This document shows, piece by piece, positions 26,355 to 35,897 of a stretch of DNA of 64,000 nucleotides. This DNA is from Erythrobacter sp. HKB08 (GTDB lineage Bacteria; Pseudomonadota; Alphaproteobacteria; Sphingomonadales; Sphingomonadaceae). The position numbers and the translations under genes are program-made. The notes beneath the pieces were generated by a model. That model was not told where the DNA came from, searched no databases, and saw only the letters and a list, made by a program, of their open reading frames with translations. How positions within the stretch are numbered: the stretch's first letter is position 1; each line of letters begins with the position of its first letter. The stretch is taken from NCBI RefSeq assembly GCF_004114695.1, contig NZ_CP035310.1, positions 2,525,501-2,589,500 on the forward strand, written 5' to 3'.

Positions 26355-27107
26355 ATGCTCCGGATATTGCTCGCCTGTTTCGCATTCCTGGCACTGGGAT
26401 CGTGTGGCCCCTCGCCGTCACCGGGCGTGATAGTGCTTGCGGCATCGAGCCTGCAGGCACCGCTGGAAGACCTGGCCGAACAATGGGAAGCGCGGGGCCA
26501 TGATGCGCCGGTCTTCTCCTTCGCTTCATCCGCCGCTCTTGCGCGGCAGGTCGAGACCGATGCGGCGGCCGACATCTTCATTTCGGCGGATCGGCAGTGG
26601 ACCGACTACCTGCTCGCCAATGCTCCTGCGCTGCGGGAGCAGGCGCGGACAGTCGCGACGAACCGGCTCGTCGTGGGACGGCATGTCTCGGACCAGGCTG
26701 CGCCTGTCGCCGCAAGCGATCTCTCCAGCTTGCTTGCCGAAGGTCGGATAGCGACCGGCGACCCGGACGCCGTTCCGCTCGGTCGCTATGCCCGCGAGGC
26801 GCTCGAAGCTGCGGGTGCGTGGAATGAAGCCTCTCCCCGCCTCGTCTATGCCCAGTCCGCCCGCGCCGCATTCAGGCTGGTCGCCCGCGGCGAGGCGCCG
26901 ACCGGTATACTCTACGCAAGCGACGTGTCGCAGACCGACAAGGTCGAGGCGGTCTTCACCTTCGATGCCGCCAGCCACTCCCCGATCGAATATATCGCGG
27001 TTCAGCTTCCTGCGAGCGGCCATCCCGAAGCGACCGAGTTCCTCGCCTTCCTCGCCTCCGCAGACGCCGCCGCGACATTCGAGCGCTACGGCTTCGGGCG
27101 CCCCTGA
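26355..27107 (+). CDS. modA: Molybdate ABC transporter substrate-binding protein
   Basis: A 250-residue periplasmic binding protein of the ModA family, which captures molybdate or tungstate. The N-terminal segment LLACFAFLALGSCGPSP has a lipobox-like end (LGSC), so the protein is probably a membrane-anchored lipoprotein rather than free. The mature start VLAASSLQAPLEDLAEQW and FASSAALARQVETDAAADIFISAD are typical, as is FRLVARGEAPTGILYASDV. ModB begins five bases after its stop and modC follows, forming a compact three-gene operon. No ModE gene or obvious ModE site is seen. Confidence 0.93.
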   Translation: MLRILLACFAFLALGSCGPSPSPGVIVLAASSLQAPLEDLAEQWEARGHDAPVFSFASSAALARQVETDAAADIFISADRQWTDYLLANAPALREQARTVATNRLVVGRHVSDQAAPVAASDLSSLLAEGRIATGDPDAVPLGRYAREALEAAGAWNEASPRLVYAQSARAAFRLVARGEAPTGILYASDVSQTDKVEAVFTFDAASHSPIEYIAVQLPASGHPEATEFLAFLASADAAATFERYGFGRP

Positions 27108-27112
27108 AACCG

Positions 27113-27805
27113 ATGCTGACCGCCGCCGAATGGGAAATCGTCGCGCTGTCGCTTCAGGTCAGCGCGGTCGCGATCCTGTTCAGCCTGCCGATTGCCTACG
27201 CACTTGCATGGGTACTCGCGAGGAAACGCTTTCCCGGCAAGATCCTGCTCGATGCGCTGGTCCACCTGCCGCTCGTCGTCCCGCCGGTGGTCACGGGCTA
27301 TGTCCTCCTGCTCCTGTTCGGTCGCACCGGCCCGATCGGCGGCGCGCTCGAAGAGTGGTTCGGCATATCACTCGTGTTCCGCTGGACCGGTGCAGCGCTT
27401 GCCGCCGCCGTCATGGCGCTGCCGCTCATGGTGCGCGCGATGCGGCTCTCCATCGAGGCGGTCGACCGGCGTTATGTCGAAGCCGCACGCAGCCTCGGTG
27501 CGAACCGCTGGCAGGCCTTCTTGCGGGTCACCTTACCGCTCAGCCTGCCGGGTATCGCTGCCGGGCTAGTGCTCGGCTTTGCCCGCAGTCTCGGCGAGTT
27601 CGGCGCGACGATCACTTTCGTGTCGAACATTCCCGGCGAAACGCGGACGCTCCCGCTGGCGATCTACAACGCGCTGCAAATTCCCGGGACCGATGTGCTG
27701 GTCGCGCGCCTCGCGGTGATCAGCGTCCTGCTATCGCTGCTCGCCCTGCTCGCAAGCGAATGGCTGGTCCGGCGGCAGGTCGGAGGGCGCGGCCATGTCC
27801 TTTGA
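27113..27805 (+). CDS. modB: Molybdate ABC transporter permease
   Basis: A 230-residue inner-membrane subunit with about five hydrophobic helices. The EAA motif that contacts the ATPase is YVEAARSLGANRWQAFLRVT, followed by LPLSLPGIAAGLVLGFARSL. LGEFGATITFVSNIPGETRT is the highly conserved ModB/CysT-type segment, and the length is normal. It starts five bases after modA and overlaps modC by 11 bases, indicating coupled translation and assembly of the complex. Confidence 0.95.
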   Translation: MLTAAEWEIVALSLQVSAVAILFSLPIAYALAWVLARKRFPGKILLDALVHLPLVVPPVVTGYVLLLLFGRTGPIGGALEEWFGISLVFRWTGAALAAAVMALPLMVRAMRLSIEAVDRRYVEAARSLGANRWQAFLRVTLPLSLPGIAAGLVLGFARSLGEFGATITFVSNIPGETRTLPLAIYNALQIPGTDVLVARLAVISVLLSLLALLASEWLVRRQVGGRGHVL

Positions 27806-28424
27806 CATCGAGATTAGAATCCGCCGCGGCGAGCGCGACATTGGCGCAAGGATCGAAAGCGCTGAGCGGGTCGTCGCCCTCGTCGGGCCGTCGGGCATCG
27901 GCAAGACCAGCGTGCTGCATGCCATTGCCGGTCTGCTCCAACCCGACGAAGGCCGGATTGCCGTTGGCGGTGCGACGCTGTTCGACAGTGCGCGAGGTAT
28001 CGACCTTCCGCCCGAAGCGCGCCGTGCCGGATATGTCTTTCAGGACAGCCGCCTCTTCCCGCACCTGACTGTCGAGCGGAACCTCGCCTTCGCGGCGAGC
28101 CACGCGCAGGGCGAGGCGTCTATCGGACAAGACGATCTTTGCGCCTTGCTCGACATCGCTCACCTGCTCAACCGCGATCCCTCCGCTCTCTCGGGAGGCG
28201 AAACGCGGCGCGTCGCAATTGCCCGCGCACTGCTGTCAGCGCCGCGCTTCCTGCTGCTCGATGAGCCACTGTCGTCGCTCGACCCGGAACGCGCCGAGGC
28301 GGTCCTCACTTGCATCGAGCGGCTGCGCGATACGCTCGCCATGCCGATGCTCTATGTCTCTCACAGCGCGAGCGAAGTCGCGCGGCTGACGAAAACGATA
28401 GTCGAGATGCCGCAAGCGCATTAG
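27795..28424 (+). CDS. modC: Molybdate ABC transporter ATP-binding protein, short form
   Basis: A 209-residue ATPase powering molybdate import. Walker A is GPSGIGKT at residues 31-38, the signature is LSGGETRRVAIARALL, Walker B is FLLLDEPLSSLD and the switch histidine lies in YVSHSASEV. It stops just after the nucleotide-binding domain and lacks the C-terminal MOP/TOBE domain that binds molybdate in the usual ModC of about 350 residues, so feedback regulation through that domain must be absent. It overlaps modB by 11 bases. The truncation looks natural: there is no coding remnant of a MOP domain downstream. Confidence 0.92.
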   Translation: MSFDIEIRIRRGERDIGARIESAERVVALVGPSGIGKTSVLHAIAGLLQPDEGRIAVGGATLFDSARGIDLPPEARRAGYVFQDSRLFPHLTVERNLAFAASHAQGEASIGQDDLCALLDIAHLLNRDPSALSGGETRRVAIARALLSAPRFLLLDEPLSSLDPERAEAVLTCIERLRDTLAMPMLYVSHSASEVARLTKTIVEMPQAH

Positions 28425-28456
28425 ACTGATTTTTGTTAACTCGTGGGGAGGAACAG

Positions 28457-28981
28457 ATGCCGCTTACGCTTTACGATGCGATCGTGCCGACATGGCTTCA
28501 GGTCACCGGTTCCGTCCAAGGGCTCATCGACAAGGCCGAGCAATGGTGCACCGACGAAGGCCATGCGCCGAGCGAGCTGATCGGCGCCTGCCTTGCGACC
28601 GACATGCTGCCCTTCGCCTACCAGGTGAAGAGCTGCTGGGTTCACTCCGCCCTGGCGCTGGAAGGCGCCAAGGAGGGCAAGTTCGCCCCGCATATGGACC
28701 CGCCACCCGACAGCTTCGATGGCCTGCGCGACCTGCTCGACCAGGCGGTGTCGGTCATGAAGGAGACCGATGCGGACGAGCTCGAGGCCATTGCGGGCAA
28801 CGACATGGTCTTCACGATCGGCGACAAGTTCCGCCTCGACTTCACCGTGCAGAATTTCCTGCTCGGGTTCAGCAACCCGAACTTCTTCTTCCACGCGACC
28901 ACCGCCTACGACATCCTGCGCATGAAGGGCATCGAGATCGGCAAGCGCGACTACCTCGGCCAGTTGCCGGTGAAAGGCTGA
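28457..28981 (+). CDS. DUF1993 domain-containing protein
   Basis: A 174-residue cytoplasmic protein of the DUF1993 family, a four-helix DinB-like fold of unknown activity. The family start is clear: LTLYDAIVPTWLQVTGSVQG, then CLATDMLPFAYQVKSCWVHS, and FFFHATTAYDILRMKGIEIG at the C-terminus. ATG 28457 is preceded by GGGGAGGAA. It follows modC by 32 bases on the same strand and may share its transcript, but no functional link to molybdate is known to me. Confidence 0.87.
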   Translation: MPLTLYDAIVPTWLQVTGSVQGLIDKAEQWCTDEGHAPSELIGACLATDMLPFAYQVKSCWVHSALALEGAKEGKFAPHMDPPPDSFDGLRDLLDQAVSVMKETDADELEAIAGNDMVFTIGDKFRLDFTVQNFLLGFSNPNFFFHATTAYDILRMKGIEIGKRDYLGQLPVKG

Positions 28982-29029
28982 CACCCGCCCGGTGGCCATG
29001 GCGCGCTTCGCTCGCTAGGAGCGCGCCCG

Positions 29030-29947
29030 ATGAAGAAGACAGCACTGACACTCGCCATTGCCGCGGCCGCCATTCCGGCGACCGCCCACGCCAGCCTGCC
29101 TGATCCGGTGCGCGCGATGATCGATGCCGCCATCGCGACCGGCGACAAGGACAAGGTCGCCACGGTCATCGAACTGGCCCGCCAGACCAACCCCGACGAC
29201 GCGGCGGAGCTCGATGCGATTGCCGATGCATTCGCGGCCGACCAGGCCGAACTCGCGGCGGCACAGGCTGCCGCCAAGGAAGAGGCCATTCGCGAATCCG
29301 GCCTGTTCGACAACTGGCGGGGCGAAGGCCAGCTCGGCGCATTCCGATCCACCGGCAACAGCAGCAACACCGGGCTGACGGCAGGACTGGAACTCGAACG
29401 GGTCGGCATCGACTGGCGGCACAAGGTCACTGCGCTCGCCGATTACCAGCGCTCCAACGGCGTGACGACGCGCGAGCAGTTCCTCTTCGCCTATGAGCCC
29501 AACATCCGCATCGACGACCGCCTGTTCGCCTATGGCCTCGCGCAGTACGAGCGCGACCGCTTCCAGGGGTTCACCTCGCGGTATTCGGTATCCGGCGGCC
29601 TCGGCTGGCGCGCGATCCGCGAGGAGGACATGACGCTGTCGCTCAAGGCAGGCCCGGCATGGCGCAAGACCGAGCGCGTCGATGGTAGCTCGACCAGCCG
29701 CATTGCAGGGCTCGCAGCGCTCGATTTCGACTGGCGGCTGAGCGACACGATCAAGCTGACCGAGGATGCGAACGCCTTCGTCCAGTCGGACAATTCGACC
29801 TTCACCTCGACCACAGGCATCGTCGCGGCGCTCGGCGGCGATTTCTCGGCCAAGGTTTCCTACACGGTGGAGCTCGACACCAATCCGCCTCCGGGTGCGG
29901 TCAAGACCGATACGCTCACGCGCATCACGCTGGTCTACGATTTCTGA
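29030..29947 (+). CDS. DUF481 outer-membrane protein
   Basis: A 305-residue exported protein. A signal peptide (KKTALTLAIAAAAIPATAHA) precedes a helical, Ala-rich linker of about 70 residues. The DUF481 barrel then begins at GEGQLGAFRSTGNSSNTGLT, with repeated strands such as YGLAQYERDRFQGFTSRYSV and LGWRAIREEDMTLSLKAGP. It ends in ITLVYDF, the aromatic outer-membrane terminus. E. coli YdiY is a family member. The function is not established. Its last 13 bases overlap the convergent DUF3142 gene. Confidence 0.88.
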   Translation: MKKTALTLAIAAAAIPATAHASLPDPVRAMIDAAIATGDKDKVATVIELARQTNPDDAAELDAIADAFAADQAELAAAQAAAKEEAIRESGLFDNWRGEGQLGAFRSTGNSSNTGLTAGLELERVGIDWRHKVTALADYQRSNGVTTREQFLFAYEPNIRIDDRLFAYGLAQYERDRFQGFTSRYSVSGGLGWRAIREEDMTLSLKAGPAWRKTERVDGSSTSRIAGLAALDFDWRLSDTIKLTEDANAFVQSDNSTFTSTTGIVAALGGDFSAKVSYTVELDTNPPPGAVKTDTLTRITLVYDF

Positions 29948-30669
29948 CGGAAGCGTTCTCCGAGAAGGAACACGACATAGCCCTTGAAGTCGGGGTCGCG
30001 CGCGAGATGGCCGGGCGCATCCCACTCGCCCCCTTCGACCAGCGCTACGCGGTACGGCAGGTCGAGCCGCTCGGTGGCGGCAAGGTAGCGCCGGTAGTCG
30101 GCCTGTGTTGTCGTGTGACGGTAGGTCTGCACCACGATCTCGTCGAGCGAGGCGGCCAAGGCAGCTAGGTCTTCGTCCGAGGCATTGGCCGGCCAGTCCA
30201 TCAGCCCGGTCGCGGATAGCTGCCACTTGTCAGGCAATTGCGCGCGGATGTTTGCAAGGAAACTAGCATAGTCCCCTAGCCCGCCGGTGCTGGAATCGAA
30301 GTCGACCTGGATTCCTGTCAGGCGATCGTCGCGATCCCATTGCCGGGCGGCCGCCAGCAATTGCGCGGTGGCCTCATCGGACCAGTCGAGCCGCTCTGCC
30401 CGGACGACCAGCCATAGCTCTCCGGTTTCGACCGCCGGGATCGTCCGGCGCAGCGGGACGATCGATTCCGGATCGCCGCGCCTCAATTCCCCCCACAGCA
30501 GGTAAACCGCCTGCGCGCGCTCCATAGCAGAATGAGGCTCGACCCCGGTCCAGAGGTAGAACGCGTCGTAATCGGCCGGATCGACGACCTCGGGCGCGCT
30601 CGCAGGCTCGGGTGTACAGGCCAGCAGGCCGATTGCGGCCAGCGCGACGGCCCAGCCCCTACCAGTAAT
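29935..30669 (-). CDS. DUF3142 lipoprotein, apparent ATT start codon
   Basis: A DUF3142-type protein of about 244 residues. Recognisable parts are YDAFYLWTGVEPHSAMERAQ near the N-terminus, TGIQVDFDSSTGGLGDYASF and LDEIVVQTYRHT. The frame is open up to a stop at 30714 and contains no ATG, GTG or TTG before an internal Met (30525), which would delete the YLW segment. ATT at 30669-30667 has AAGGAG seven bases upstream and would give a lipoprotein signal (GRGWAVALAAIGLLAC) with lipobox LLAC. It overlaps the upstream 712-residue gene by 11 bases. ATT initiation is rare, so automated calls would probably start at 30525. Confidence 0.72.
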   Translation of the reverse strand: MTGRGWAVALAAIGLLACTPEPASAPEVVDPADYDAFYLWTGVEPHSAMERAQAVYLLWGELRRGDPESIVPLRRTIPAVETGELWLVVRAERLDWSDEATAQLLAAARQWDRDDRLTGIQVDFDSSTGGLGDYASFLANIRAQLPDKWQLSATGLMDWPANASDEDLAALAASLDEIVVQTYRHTTTQADYRRYLAATERLDLPYRVALVEGGEWDAPGHLARDPDFKGYVVFLLGERFRQKS

Positions 30670-32797
30670 ATTCGAGCTCCTTCGCCCAGCGCGTCTCGGC
30701 GTAGTCCCGCTTCAGCTGGCGGAACCAGGCCGCGCGCTGCGGTTCCTCCACGCCCTCGCCCCCGCAGGAGTTCATATTCGCCGGAGCATAGCAGCGCACC
30801 GCGCGGTAGAGCGCATAGGCTCGCTGGTCGCGGCTCGCCGAGCGGTCGGCCATGATCGAGGTGTAGAAATCGTGGCGCGGTATTACCGTGCCGCCATAGG
30901 AATTGCTGTCGCCCAGTTCCGGCGGCTCGCCCTCCCCGCGGTAGCGATAGATGATCTGGAAATCGTCGAGCCCGTTCAGCCGATAGAAGTCGCCGAGGCA
31001 CAGCCGCCCGTCGATGTCCTTGGGATTGCGCAGGAGACGCTGCGCGGTCGCGTCGATCGAGCCACACGGGTAGCCGCTCGACCACTTGCCATCGGCGAAG
31101 ATGTCGACCGGCGCGATTTCGGCGTCGATCACGTTCCACATGCCCTGATCCTCGTCCCGGGCGGGAAAGTCTTTCGCGAGCGGATAGTCGGCCAGGAAGC
31201 CGCGATACTCGCCGCGCTGCAACTGCTTGAGAAGCACGGTGAACAGCGCCAGGCTCCGCTCCGACACCGGGCGATCGCTTGCTCGTGCCTGCGCTTTCAG
31301 CAAGTCAGGACCGGCCGAGGAGCCGAGCAGGATGCTGCGGATGCGGCTGTCATCGATGGGCGAGCCCTTGGCGAAGACTTTGTCCAGCCGGCCCTGCTCT
31401 TCCCACAGGCGCGCAAGTGCCAGTTCGATGGCAGGGCGCTGCCAGATGCCGCTCGCGCCTTCGATCAGCTCGAGCCAGAAGCCTTCTTCGTTGCGATCGC
31501 CAAGCGCATGCAGGGCGAGCCCGCGCAGGTACTGGCGACTGAAGGCGAGCGGCGAATAGCTTTCCTGCCGCGCGTCGTCTGGCAGCAGGTCCCGCGCCGC
31601 CCGATAGTCCTGCTCGACATAGAAGGCGAAATTGGCCTTCAGGAACCCGTATAGCTCGGGGTGGTCGGCGAAGACCGCGGCCTGACCATCCAGCTCCGCC
31701 TTCGTCAGCTTCTCGTCGCCGTCTGCGTAATAGTCGTTCCGCATCCGCATCAGATCGTCGACCGCCAGCAGATAGACGTGGTCGAGCTGGCCTGCGCTTT
31801 CGCGTATCAGCAGCTTGTCGTCGACTTCGTCGATCAGCGCTGCCAGTTCCTCGTCGGTCGGCTCGGCGGATTCCAGCATATCGCCGTAGATAGCCCCGAG
31901 GCGGCCGTAGTCCTGCTGCAGCCACAGTGCCTTGCGGATCAGCCCGCTTGCCGAGGCGGCGTAGCGCCCTTGCGGATAGGCAGCGAGATAGGCGCGGAAA
32001 CCCTCTTCGGCGCGCTTGGCGATAGCGGCATCGGCCTTTTCGAGATCGAACCAGCCCCACTTGTCGTCCGCGCTCTCGATCGCTTCGTTCAGCCGCGTGC
32101 GCGCGATCATGTAGAGCGCGGTTTCGCTGACCCAGGGGTCGCGATCGGCATTGCGCACCTTGGCGTAATATTCGACCGCGCGGTCCCAGCCGCCGTTGTA
32201 GAAGCTGGCCGAGCCTTCGAGGTAGCCCATGAAGGCCGTGCCTGCGTCGGGCACGCCATTCGCCCCGATATTGGTGAAGAAGCCACCATCGCCGACCGGC
32301 CCGAACCCGCCAGGCCCGTCATCCTTGCAGATGGCGGTTATCCGTTCGCGCAAGGAGCGCAGCAGGCTGTCGGCCTCGCCCTCGATCCGGCCATTGGCAT
32401 CGAGCGCCATGCTGAATGCGGCCTGCCCGGTAATCGAGGTCTGGCAACGGCCACTGCCTGGATAGACCCACTCATCGTCGCCGGAATATTCGACCTCCTC
32501 GATGGGATACCAGGCATTGTGGAGGTTCTGCCAGCGCAGGAAATTGCGCCCGTAGAAGCTGCGCCATTCGAGGTCGGGATAATCGAGCCCGATGCCGCTG
32601 TTGCCCACCCGGTCCTGCATCAGGAGGAACAGGTTGACCCGGCTGTCGTTGCCGGGCGCGATCGGTATCTGGCTCGCGCAGCCGAGGTCGGGGTTCTCCG
32701 GACGCCATTCCGGCTCGCAATAGGCACCGCCCGACATGGCCGGCGTCGCCCATGCCGCGACCATCGCCGCTCCGACTACGAGAACCCCTTTGCGCAT
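30659..32797 (-). CDS. Large secreted protein of unknown function with helical repeats
   Basis: I do not recognise this 712-residue protein. The signal peptide is MRKGVLVVGAAMVAAWATPA. The mature N-terminus is Cys- and aromatic-rich (CEPEWRPENPDLGCASQ, DYPDLEWRSFYGRNFLRWQN). The central part is a series of helical hairpins resembling tetratricopeptide repeats (SASFYNGGWDRAVEYYAKVR, FRAYLAAYPQGRYAASA). Late cysteines (SGYPCGSID, RAVRCYAPANMNSCGGEG) suggest disulfides and a periplasmic location. Its last codons carry the AAGGAG that serves the overlapping DUF3142 lipoprotein gene, so the two are coupled and may form a complex; that is inference. Confidence 0.78.
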   Translation of the reverse strand: MRKGVLVVGAAMVAAWATPAMSGGAYCEPEWRPENPDLGCASQIPIAPGNDSRVNLFLLMQDRVGNSGIGLDYPDLEWRSFYGRNFLRWQNLHNAWYPIEEVEYSGDDEWVYPGSGRCQTSITGQAAFSMALDANGRIEGEADSLLRSLRERITAICKDDGPGGFGPVGDGGFFTNIGANGVPDAGTAFMGYLEGSASFYNGGWDRAVEYYAKVRNADRDPWVSETALYMIARTRLNEAIESADDKWGWFDLEKADAAIAKRAEEGFRAYLAAYPQGRYAASASGLIRKALWLQQDYGRLGAIYGDMLESAEPTDEELAALIDEVDDKLLIRESAGQLDHVYLLAVDDLMRMRNDYYADGDEKLTKAELDGQAAVFADHPELYGFLKANFAFYVEQDYRAARDLLPDDARQESYSPLAFSRQYLRGLALHALGDRNEEGFWLELIEGASGIWQRPAIELALARLWEEQGRLDKVFAKGSPIDDSRIRSILLGSSAGPDLLKAQARASDRPVSERSLALFTVLLKQLQRGEYRGFLADYPLAKDFPARDEDQGMWNVIDAEIAPVDIFADGKWSSGYPCGSIDATAQRLLRNPKDIDGRLCLGDFYRLNGLDDFQIIYRYRGEGEPPELGDSNSYGGTVIPRHDFYTSIMADRSASRDQRAYALYRAVRCYAPANMNSCGGEGVEEPQRAAWFRQLKRDYAETRWAKELEYYW

Positions 32798-32859
32798 TCA
32801 TGCCCCTCCCGATGTGACGGGACATAGAAACACAGCAAAGCTGAACCGCGCAAGTACGC

Positions 32860-33543
32860 TCAGCGCTTGCGGGTAGCGAACCAGATCGTGTGCTGCGGCC
32901 CCTTGTTGTTCGGGCGAGCGCGAACGGTGCGGACATCGACGTCGAAACCCGCTCCCTTGAGGCGGGTGGTGAACTTGTGATCGGGCGCCGCCGACCACAC
33001 GGCGAGCACGCCGCCGGGGTTAAGCGCATCGCGCGCGCGGCCGAGCCCGGTCTTGGTATAGAGCCGCTCGTTGCCTTCGCGCACGATACCGTCCGGGCCA
33101 TTGTCGACGTCGAGCAGGATCGCATCGTAGCGCTGCGTGGTCCCGTCGACCGCATCGTCGATCAACGCCGCCACGTCGGCCAGCACGATCTCGCCGCGCG
33201 GGTCTTCGAGGCAGTCGCCCGTCAGCTCGGCAAGCGGCCCCTTCGCCCAGTCGAGGATTTCGGGCACGACCTCGGCCACGACGACCTTCGCCTTCTCGGG
33301 TGCCCCGGCCAGCGCGGCGCGGAAGGTGAAACCCATGCCATAGCCGCCGATCAGCACGCGCGGCGCCGTAACGTCCAGCCGTTCGAGCGTCAGCTTGGCG
33401 AGCTGTTCCTCGCTGTACTGCATGCGCGTGCCCATCAACTCGTCGCGCCCGAGCATGATGATGAAATCGCGCCCGTGGCTGACGAGGGTTAGCTCGTCCC
33501 CGTCCGGGATCTGGGCAGTGGCAATCGTTTCGCGCGGCAGCAT
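32860..33543 (-). CDS. Spermidine synthase-like methyltransferase-fold protein
   Basis: A 227-residue protein with the Rossmann fold of spermidine synthases. The glycine motif IGGYGMGFTFRAALAG is followed by the acidic end VVVAEVVPEILDWAKG, and YDAILLDVDNGPDGIV is the family's catalytic-loop region. The N-terminus lacks the complete beta-hairpin domain of true SpeE and the putrescine site is not obvious. It therefore belongs to the broad spermine/spermidine synthase group of uncertain activity. It follows pnp after a strong terminator and is probably transcribed separately. Confidence 0.8.
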   Translation of the reverse strand: MLPRETIATAQIPDGDELTLVSHGRDFIIMLGRDELMGTRMQYSEEQLAKLTLERLDVTAPRVLIGGYGMGFTFRAALAGAPEKAKVVVAEVVPEILDWAKGPLAELTGDCLEDPRGEIVLADVAALIDDAVDGTTQRYDAILLDVDNGPDGIVREGNERLYTKTGLGRARDALNPGGVLAVWSAAPDHKFTTRLKGAGFDVDVRTVRARPNNKGPQHTIWFATRKR

Positions 33544-33562
33544 GGGCAGAGCCTAGATACGA

Positions 33563-33590
33563 AAAGGGCCGCCCTGTCGAGCGGCCCTTT
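33563..33590 (-). terminator. Rho-independent terminator of pnp
   Basis: AAAGGGCCGC pairs perfectly over ten bases with GCGGCCCTTT across an eight-base loop. Read leftward it ends in a short T run. It lies 22 bases after the pnp stop. Confidence 0.85.
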
Positions 33591-33611
33591 CCTGATTGGT
33601 CGAATGAACGA

Positions 33612-35897
33612 TCAGTCCTTGAGGAAGTCCGGAACGTGAGCTTCACCGCCCCCGTCGTTGTTCCCGCCACGATCGCCACCGCGATCACGGCCGCCGCCAC
33701 CGCCACGGCGCGGGCCGCGACCACGACGGTCGCCGCCACGGTCGCCACGCGGGCCACGGTCACCGCGCGGTTCGCGCGGCGGACGGGTGTCTTCCAGTTC
33801 TTCCCCGGTTTCCTGGTCGACGACGCGCATCGACAGGCGGACCTTGCCGCGGTTGTCGATCTCGAGGACCTTGACCTTAACTTCCTGGCCTTCGCTGACG
33901 ACATCGGTCGGCTTTTCGACGCGCTCGTTCTTCATTTCGCTGACGTGGACGAGACCGTCCTTGCCGCCCATGAAGTTCACGAATGCACCGAAATCGACGA
34001 TGTTGACGACCTTGCCGGTGTAGATCTTGCCGACTTCGGCTTCCTCGACGATGCCTTCGATCCACGCGCGTGCAGCGGCGATCTCATCGGCGTTCGACGA
34101 GCTGATCTTGATCACGCCCTCGTCGTCGATGTCGACCTTGGCGCCGGTTTCGGCGACGATCTCGCGGATCACCTTGCCGCCCGTACCGATGACGTCGCGG
34201 ATCTTCGACTTGTCGATCTGCATCGTCTCGATGCGCGGAGCGTGCTTGGACACTTCACCGCGAGCCGAGCCGAGGGCCTTCTGCATTTCGCCCAGGATGT
34301 GCGAACGACCGGCCTTCGCCTGTTCCAGAGCGGTCTTCATGATCTCCTGCGTGATGCCGGCGACCTTGATGTCCATCTGGAGCGAGGTGATGCCCTTTTC
34401 GGAGCCTGCAACCTTGAAGTCCATGTCGCCGAGATGATCTTCGTCACCCAGGATGTCCGACAGGACGGCGAATTCTTCGCCTTCGAGGATCAGGCCCATG
34501 GCGATACCCGAAACCGGGCGTTCGATCGGAACGCCGGCGTCCATCATCGACAGACAGCCGCCGCAGACGGTCGCCATCGAGCTCGAGCCGTTGGACTCGG
34601 TGATGTCCGACAGGATGCGGATGGTGTACGGGAAATCTTCATGGTCGGGCAGCACCGGGTGCAGGGCGCGCCATGCGAGCTTGCCGTGACCGGTTTCGCG
34701 GCGGCTGGTGAAGCCGAAGCGGCCAACTTCGCCGACCGAGTAGGGCGGGAAGTTATAGTGCAGCATGAAGTGATTGTACGACAGGCCTTCGAGACCGTCG
34801 ATCATCTGCTCTGCGTCCTTGGTGCCCAGCGTGGTGGTGCAGATCGCCTGCGTTTCACCGCGGGTGAACAGCGCCGAACCATGCGTGCGCGGAAGCAGGC
34901 CGACCATCGCCTCGATCGGGCGGACCTGGTCGAGCTTGCGGCCGTCGATACGCTGGCCGTCCTTGAGGATCGCACCGCGAACGATTTCCGCTTCGAGCTT
35001 CTTGACCGCCTTGTTGGCGACCATCTGCGTCTGCGGTTCTTCCTCGGCGAAAGCTTCCTTGGCCTTCTCGCGCGCTGCGTTGAGCGCGTCCGAACGGGCC
35101 GACTTGTCGGTCAGCTTGTAAGCGGCAGCGATGTCGTCGCCGACGATGCCGCGCAGCTTTTCCTTGATTGCCGAGGTATCGTCCGAGGTATCGATTTCCC
35201 ACGGGTCCTTGGCAGCCTGTTCAGCCAGATCGATGATCGCACCGATGACCTTGCGGCTTTCCTCGTGCGCGAACATGACGGCGCCGAGCATTTCCTCTTC
35301 GGTCAGTTCCTTGGCTTCGGATTCGACCATCATCACTGCGTCGTTGGTTGCAGCGACGACGAGGTCGAGGCGGCCGTCTTCGCCGAGCGCATCTTCGAGG
35401 CTCGGGTTGAGGACATATTCGCCGTTCTTGAAGCCGACGCGTGCAGCGCCGATCGGACCCATGAACGGAACGCCCGAAATGGTCAGCGCTGCCGAAGCCG
35501 CGATCATCGCGACGATATCGGGCTCGGTTTCACCGTCGTAGGACAGGACCTGCGCGATGACGTTGATTTCGTTGTAGAAGCCTTCCGGGAAGAGCGGGCG
35601 CACGGGGCGGTCGATCAGGCGGGAGGTCAGCGTTTCCTTCTCCGTCGCGCGGCCTTCGCGCTTGAAGAAGCCGCCCGGGATACGACCCGCTGCGGAGAAC
35701 TTTTCCTGGTAGTGGACGGTGAGCGGGAAGAAGTCCTGCCCTTCGCGAACACTCTTGGCGGCGGTCACGGCGCACAGCACCACGGTTTCGCCATAGGTGG
35801 CCAGAACGGCGCCGTCAGCCTGACGGGCAATACGGCCGGTTTCCAGAGTGAGGGTCTTTCCGCCCCACTCCAGCGATACGGTTTTCGTGTCGAACAT
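33612..35897 (-). CDS. pnp: Polyribonucleotide nucleotidyltransferase (PNPase)
   Basis: A 761-residue 3'-5' exoribonuclease that degrades RNA with phosphate and is a core part of the degradosome. Two RNase PH domains are visible ([20 protein letters not shown] in the first; [20 protein letters not shown] and the phosphate-site segment [13 protein letters not shown] in the second). A KH domain ([15 protein letters not shown]) and an S1 domain ([20 protein letters not shown]) follow. The C-terminus is an unusual Arg/Gly-rich tail ([17 protein letters not shown]) that could bind RNA or other degradosome parts. The gene lies downstream of rpsO, as in most proteobacteria. Confidence 0.98.
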   Translation of the reverse strand: MFDTKTVSLEWGGKTLTLETGRIARQADGAVLATYGETVVLCAVTAAKSVREGQDFFPLTVHYQEKFSAAGRIPGGFFKREGRATEKETLTSRLIDRPVRPLFPEGFYNEINVIAQVLSYDGETEPDIVAMIAASAALTISGVPFMGPIGAARVGFKNGEYVLNPSLEDALGEDGRLDLVVAATNDAVMMVESEAKELTEEEMLGAVMFAHEESRKVIGAIIDLAEQAAKDPWEIDTSDDTSAIKEKLRGIVGDDIAAAYKLTDKSARSDALNAAREKAKEAFAEEEPQTQMVANKAVKKLEAEIVRGAILKDGQRIDGRKLDQVRPIEAMVGLLPRTHGSALFTRGETQAICTTTLGTKDAEQMIDGLEGLSYNHFMLHYNFPPYSVGEVGRFGFTSRRETGHGKLAWRALHPVLPDHEDFPYTIRILSDITESNGSSSMATVCGGCLSMMDAGVPIERPVSGIAMGLILEGEEFAVLSDILGDEDHLGDMDFKVAGSEKGITSLQMDIKVAGITQEIMKTALEQAKAGRSHILGEMQKALGSARGEVSKHAPRIETMQIDKSKIRDVIGTGGKVIREIVAETGAKVDIDDEGVIKISSSNADEIAAARAWIEGIVEEAEVGKIYTGKVVNIVDFGAFVNFMGGKDGLVHVSEMKNERVEKPTDVVSEGQEVKVKVLEIDNRGKVRLSMRVVDQETGEELEDTRPPREPRGDRGPRGDRGGDRRGRGPRRGGGGGRDRGGDRGGNNDGGGEAHVPDFLKD

